Origin: DSPP01 sp964607165
Lineage (GTDB): Bacteria > Zixibacteria > MSB-5A5 > DSPP01
Reading direction: 5' to 3'
NCBI GenBank assembly: GCA_964607165.1
Contig: CAZSIT010000008.1
Coordinates: 35,114-99,113, forward strand
Length of the DNA stretch: 64,000 nt
Below the pieces are notes generated by a model. That model had not been told where the DNA came from. It did not search any database and saw only the letters and a list, made by a program, of their open reading frames with translations. The position numbers and the translations under genes were made by a program. Shown one piece after another: positions 60,414 through 64,000 of the stretch. Position 1 is the stretch's first letter; every line of letters begins with the position of its first letter.

Positions 60414-61445
60414 TTACCAGTCCTCCTTGTTGGCGTGGCAGCCGCCGGTAAGGGTGCGGTCGGGCATCCCGCTGCAACTTACGCCGTCAAAAAGACCGAT
60501 CCCGAGAGTGTCAACTGAGGGGTCGAAAACTACATCATCCACAATTAGTCCGTTAACGTGACGGCCGCCCGATAGACGAATTACATTAGAGCTATCAACC
60601 GTAGAAAAGTGGCAGGTGACGCATTGGATGCCGAGACTGTCGTGTTTGAAATGCTTGCCGCCCAGAGTGGCGAAATTCGAATCGACGGCGTGACAAGAGC
60701 CGCAGAAAGCTTCGGAAGGGCCGCCGTAGAAATCGACGGTATCGGCGGTATTGCCTCCGGGAAAGGCGCCGTGGCAATAGATGTTGGCGCAGGTGCCGGT
60801 TAGGGTGTCAAAGACCGGCGCGCCAAAGCGGGCGGAGTCAAGGCCGGAGATGCCGCCGAAAACCACTTCCGCAATGCTGTCGCTGTCGATCCCTTTTGGC
60901 GCCCAATGTCCGGGGGCCAGAACGAAGGCGGGTTTGATGTGGCAGCTGGAACAGTCGGTGCCGTTAAATAAACTTTTTCCCACCACCATTGCGGTGTGAG
61001 CTCCCACTCCCCGGGCGGAAGTAGCGGTACTATCGCGCAGCGATAAGGGAGGCGCGCCGGTCTCGTTATCTTGCCCACCATGACAGCCGATGCAGGGGTG
61101 CAAGCGGGTGGTGTTGTGACAATCGACGCAGGATACGTCGGAAGTCCCGCCGGTGTAGTCCGTCCCGTGGCAGCTCTGGCAGAGAACGCCAAATTCCCGC
61201 TCCAATGTGTTGGCCTTAATGAAGTTGGGGTGGGTCAAAATCCAATCGGCAGGGTGCACCCGCAATTGAGTTGGGCGAGCTTTACGGGTGGAACAGCCAA
61301 AAATTAAAAAGGCAAACGAAATTCCGAATGAAAAAAGTCCGACTCCGACTGCATAAATGACGGTTTTTGACCCCCTCCGTTCCTTCGGAACGGGTCCCCC
61401 TTGGTAGGGGGGACAAAAAAGCGGGTTTTCTGCTTGATTTTTCAT
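60414..61445 (-). CDS. multihaem cytochrome lipoprotein with CX4CH and CX11CH motifs
   Basis: 343 residues. Six CxxCH (CQSCH, CVDCH, CIGCH, CSSCH, CGSCH, CVTCH), one CX4CH (CANIYCH) and one CX11CH (CSGMPDRTLTGGCH). The CANIYCH...CGSCH pair is the Geobacter-type CxxxxCH/CxxCH domain. Lipobox-like FLIFGC follows a membrane segment. Residues 8-27 are encoded by a palindromic repeat, pushing the signal sequence about 30 residues in; no other start codon is found between. Likely an outer-membrane or extracellular haem protein of the barrel-cytochrome set. Confidence 0.85.
   Translation of the reverse strand: MKNQAENPLFCPPYQGGPVPKERRGSKTVIYAVGVGLFSFGISFAFLIFGCSTRKARPTQLRVHPADWILTHPNFIKANTLEREFGVLCQSCHGTDYTGGTSDVSCVDCHNTTRLHPCIGCHGGQDNETGAPPLSLRDSTATSARGVGAHTAMVVGKSLFNGTDCSSCHIKPAFVLAPGHWAPKGIDSDSIAEVVFGGISGLDSARFGAPVFDTLTGTCANIYCHGAFPGGNTADTVDFYGGPSEAFCGSCHAVDSNFATLGGKHFKHDSLGIQCVTCHFSTVDSSNVIRLSGGRHVNGLIVDDVVFDPSVDTLGIGLFDGVSCSGMPDRTLTGGCHANKEDW
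61371..61414. repeat. palindromic repeat inside the cytochrome lipoprotein gene
   Basis: Hairpins CCGTTCC/GGAACGG and GTCCCCC/GGGGGAC side by side. Read on the minus strand it encodes PPYQGGPVPKERRG, a peptide seen where this repeat type is translated. Confidence 0.75.
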
Positions 61446-61451
61446 TTCAAA

Positions 61452-62366
61452 TCAGCGGTGGCATTCGGCGCAAATCGATTCTTCCATTTCATGGCAAGAT
61501 AAGCAGTATTCAATATCCCGCCGGGCTTCGACGGCGTGGCGGGAAAGGGTGCCGTTGTTGGTAATCCAGTTGGTGGCCAAATGGGAAAGCGGCGGCTGAA
61601 CAGCCGCCTCGCCGCGGTGACAGGATACGCAAAAGCTCTCAATTTCGTGGCAGCTCTGGCACTGCATCTTTTTGGAATGGACATCCAAAGGATGGGAAAA
61701 TAGATAATTAACCGGATGAGTGGAACCCAAAAGATTATCGCCGCGATGACAGGATAAGCAGAACTCTTCCTGCCGATGACAGGCGGCGCAGGCGGTGGCC
61801 TCCAAGCCGGCCAGCAGTTTATGCGAATGCAGATAACCTGCCGGATGCACCAGGCGGCGGACGGTTTTGGCATCGGCGTGGCAGAGTTCGCATTCCGATT
61901 CCACGGAAGAACCATCGTGACAGGTGAAGCAGTTTTGCATCTCCGGCATCTGCTCCGCCGTCAAAACCGCTTTGGCATCCGAGCCGGGATGACAGGTCAG
62001 GCAATCGAGCTTGCGTTCCAAATGCGCTTTGTGTGAAAAAATAATTTTCCGTTCCAGTGGGGGATAGGTTTTTATATCCTTAACGTCCCGATGACAGACG
62101 GAGCATTCTTTGGAGGCCACCTGACCGTTGTGGCATCCCAGACAAACTTCCTCCTTGGGCAAAATTAAGTCGGAGGATTTTTCGCTTTCGGCGGCGGCGT
62201 GGCAGTGGCTGCAGTCCAGGCCAAATTCCTTCACATGTTTTTTATGATCGAAGATTATGGAGGAAGCAGGCAGCGTAAATTTAGCCTGGGCTTTGTGCCA
62301 GTCCAGATAGGCGATGGAAATCGCGGCAAGAAAAAGCAGAACGATGGTCAGGCGGAGCAATCTCAT
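61452..62366 (-). CDS. twelve-haem periplasmic cytochrome c
   Basis: 304 residues with an N-terminal signal anchor and twelve CxxCH motifs (CSHCH, CLGCH, CSVCH, CLTCH, CFTCH, CELCH, CAACH, CLSCH, CQSCH, CVSCH, CLSCH, CAECH). Many extra His (FDHKKHVKEF, FSHKAHLE) serve as distal haem ligands as in cytochrome c3/c7-like proteins. Expected to shuttle electrons across the periplasm to the barrel. Overlaps the barrel gene by four bases. Confidence 0.93.
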   Translation of the reverse strand: MRLLRLTIVLLFLAAISIAYLDWHKAQAKFTLPASSIIFDHKKHVKEFGLDCSHCHAAAESEKSSDLILPKEEVCLGCHNGQVASKECSVCHRDVKDIKTYPPLERKIIFSHKAHLERKLDCLTCHPGSDAKAVLTAEQMPEMQNCFTCHDGSSVESECELCHADAKTVRRLVHPAGYLHSHKLLAGLEATACAACHRQEEFCLSCHRGDNLLGSTHPVNYLFSHPLDVHSKKMQCQSCHEIESFCVSCHRGEAAVQPPLSHLATNWITNNGTLSRHAVEARRDIEYCLSCHEMEESICAECHR

Positions 62367-63595
62367 CGCTTTAGCTCAAAGCGCCAAATGCCGCGCAACA
62401 AAAGCCGGTTGTCATAGCGAAAATCGGGATTGGACAGAACCTGGTAAGTGGTTTCAATTAACAGCGAGCGTTGGGGCTGCCAGCCGAGACTCAAAAGTAA
62501 ATTGGCCACGCGCAAGTCTTCATCGCCCGCCGCAGCCGTGTCCGGAGAAAGCCTGAATTGGGAAAGGTCAAAAGCGCCGCTGACGGTTAAATTTTTGAAG
62601 CGATAGGAGACCTGGGAGAAAACGCCGTCGTAACTTCTTCCCAATCCCCCCGTGCGGCGATAGCCAAACGAAACGGCATCGGCGCGCAATCCGAATTCAA
62701 GACGATAGCCGTTTTCATCTTCATAAAAAATAGCCCCTTCTTCTCCAAATAGACCAAGCTTATCGGAGAGGGGGTAATCGAAAGAAAAACGAAAATCGGT
62801 ATAGCGGGCGATGCCAAAGCGGGAGAAAAAGGAGTTTTGATAAAAAACCGGCCTGTAATTTCCCAGTTCAAATTGGGTGGAAAGTTTTTTTACGGTCGGC
62901 AGGCCCAGCCGAAGAATTCCGGTGACCAATTGCTCGGTTCTCTGGTCAAAGACCGCCTTGCCGTAAAAATTCCAGCCCCGCTGGGAATAGGAAAATTCTG
63001 AAAAACCTCCGCGAAAACGGTTGCGGCCGTTAAAAAAGCGCGCTCCCCAACCGGCTTTTAACTTTAAGTAAGGGGATGAGAAAACCGTTGCCGAAGTTCC
63101 CCAGGTTTGGTTCGCTTTTACCGGCCCCATTCGGTCGGGGAAAACCGGATTGACCGAAGAGCCGTAGAATCCAAACAGTTCCAACTTTCTTACCGGTCGA
63201 GCCCGGAGCATCGCGGCATCGGCGTTGGCTCCCAGAATCGGAAAAGCAATAAATTGCCGGCCCACCCGCCAATCCAGCTTTCCAAGAAGCCGGTCGTACC
63301 CCAAGTATAAATTGTAAAAGTTAGGCTGCAGTTTTTTCTCTGGCCCGCGCAACAAATCGGAACGGATGCGTACGTTCGAAGTTAGCTGGAAGCCACGCCC
63401 TTTACCAATTTGACCAAAATCGGCTAATAAAAGGGAGAGCGATTGGTATTCCCGAATGTGGTTGAGAGACGAATCGGCTGGTGTTCGGTCTTGAAACAGA
63501 TAGTAATAAGAAGAATACTGGCCGGTCAGGCGGATAGCCCAGAGTTTGGGGAAACTGGACAAAAGAAGGACGCTCACCAGGAAAACCAGCCGCAC
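62363..63595 (-). CDS. outer-membrane beta-barrel of the cytochrome operon
   Basis: 410 residues, signal peptide MRLVFLVSVLLLSSFPKLWA, then alternating amphipathic strands rich in Tyr/Phe/Arg (YNLYLGYDRLLGKLDWRVGR, QTWGTSATVFSSPYLKLKAG) with a C-terminal aromatic end (LLRGIWRFELKR). No close family assigned. By position it would be the porin part of a porin-cytochrome conduit. First gene of the minus-strand run; promoter must lie in 63596-63693 shared with the divergent kinase. Confidence 0.75.
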   Translation of the reverse strand: MRLVFLVSVLLLSSFPKLWAIRLTGQYSSYYYLFQDRTPADSSLNHIREYQSLSLLLADFGQIGKGRGFQLTSNVRIRSDLLRGPEKKLQPNFYNLYLGYDRLLGKLDWRVGRQFIAFPILGANADAAMLRARPVRKLELFGFYGSSVNPVFPDRMGPVKANQTWGTSATVFSSPYLKLKAGWGARFFNGRNRFRGGFSEFSYSQRGWNFYGKAVFDQRTEQLVTGILRLGLPTVKKLSTQFELGNYRPVFYQNSFFSRFGIARYTDFRFSFDYPLSDKLGLFGEEGAIFYEDENGYRLEFGLRADAVSFGYRRTGGLGRSYDGVFSQVSYRFKNLTVSGAFDLSQFRLSPDTAAAGDEDLRVANLLLSLGWQPQRSLLIETTYQVLSNPDFRYDNRLLLRGIWRFELKR

Positions 63596-63696
63596 GGAGG
63601 GAAGTTAGGTTGCGGCGCTTAAAATTTCAAGAAAAATAGGAACAGAGAATACCTGTTTACTTTCCTTGAGCAAAAAACCATAATCATCCTAAGATG

Positions 63697-64000
63697 ATGA
63701 TTGGGCAGACCATTTCCCATTACAAAATCCTCGAAAAGCTTGGCGAAGGGGGGATGGGGGAGGTGTATCTGGCAGAGGACACCAGCTTGGGCCGCAAGGT
63801 GGCGGTGAAGTTCCTTTCGTCCGACAAGGCCGCCGACCCGGAATCCCGCCAGCGCTTTGTCCACGAGGCCCGCGCGCAGGCGATGCTCTCCCACCCCAAC
63901 ATCGCCACATTTTATGAAGTCGGGGAAGAAGGAGATAAGGTCTTTATCGTTATGGAATACATCGAAGGCCAGCCGCTTTCCAAGTTGGCCCAAGTTGAAA
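63697..64000 (+). CDS. Ser/Thr protein kinase D, partial
   Basis: Runs off the right edge; 101 residues visible. MIGQTISHYKILEKLGEGGM with G-loop GEGGMGEVY and the ATP-binding Lys in VAVKFLS, same family as kinases A-C. An additional ATG at 63694 is possible. Confidence 0.9.
   Translation, partial: MIGQTISHYKILEKLGEGGMGEVYLAEDTSLGRKVAVKFLSSDKAADPESRQRFVHEARAQAMLSHPNIATFYEVGEEGDKVFIVMEYIEGQPLSKLAQVE

Overview
This looks like the chromosome of an uncultured diderm bacterium, probably of the FCB/Zixibacteria-KSB1-like part of the tree. That placement is an inference from gene content, with no rRNA in the window to confirm it. The supporting signs are a PorV-like outer-membrane protein, a very large secreted Ig-domain protein ending in a FlgD-like sorting domain, eukaryotic-type Ser/Thr kinases with TolB/FlgO-like and TPR output regions, a complete haem-maturation operon, and multihaem cytochromes next to an outer-membrane barrel. 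Genes are tightly packed, with many 4-bp start/stop overlaps. No tRNA, rRNA, CRISPR array or transposase was seen.

Layout. 1-5.9 kb: a partial PLP-dependent cysteine/cystathionine synthase, glycyl-tRNA synthetase, an AT-rich type II restriction-modification pair, a YjdF-like membrane protein and an aquaporin. 6-12.2 kb: accessory genes (LiaF-like protein, SDR epimerase, dioxygenase-like fusion, GNAT, DinB, small barrel protein, methyltransferase) interspersed with three copies of the end of a rhodanese gene. 12.2-24.4 kb: housekeeping genes (queG, flavin reductase, nadC, birA, uvrA, recO, ftsB, eno, pcm) with an OLD-family nuclease inserted between uvrA and recO. 24.5-29.9 kb: rpmE, a YqhQ-like gene, prfA and prmC, interrupted by an SDH-type Clp-fold protease with a 56-residue partner. 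29.9-33.1 kb: two lipoproteins. 33.2-42.1 kb: three tandem receptor kinases. 42.3-55.4 kb: one long operon-like run joining a 1,595-residue secreted Ig protein, a PorV/TPR protein, a fused RsbW-HAMP-RsbU phosphatase, a STAS protein with a possible winged helix, and TPR and Roadblock-like proteins. 55.7-63.6 kb (minus strand): barrel, 12-haem cytochrome, CX4CH cytochrome lipoprotein, then ccmABCDEF. The window ends inside a fourth kinase.

How the parts work together. The 42-55 kb run looks like a surface-protein locus with its own partner-switch signalling. The 55-64 kb run looks like a porin-cytochrome electron conduit that carries its own haem-attachment machinery; CcmE has Cys in place of the usual haem-binding His, and no ccmG/ccmH is seen.

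The least explained feature is a population of GTAG-headed palindromes (REP-like), single or as inverted doublets, in most intergenic gaps. Several carry a second repeat nested in the hairpin loop, and some supply stop codons or N-terminal codons to genes. At four loci (aquaporin, yqhQ, kinase cluster, rhodanese) the end of a gene or its leader is duplicated, with palindromes and/or new genes lying between the copies. At yqhQ the three copies of the gene start differ only at synonymous positions within a nine-codon core.
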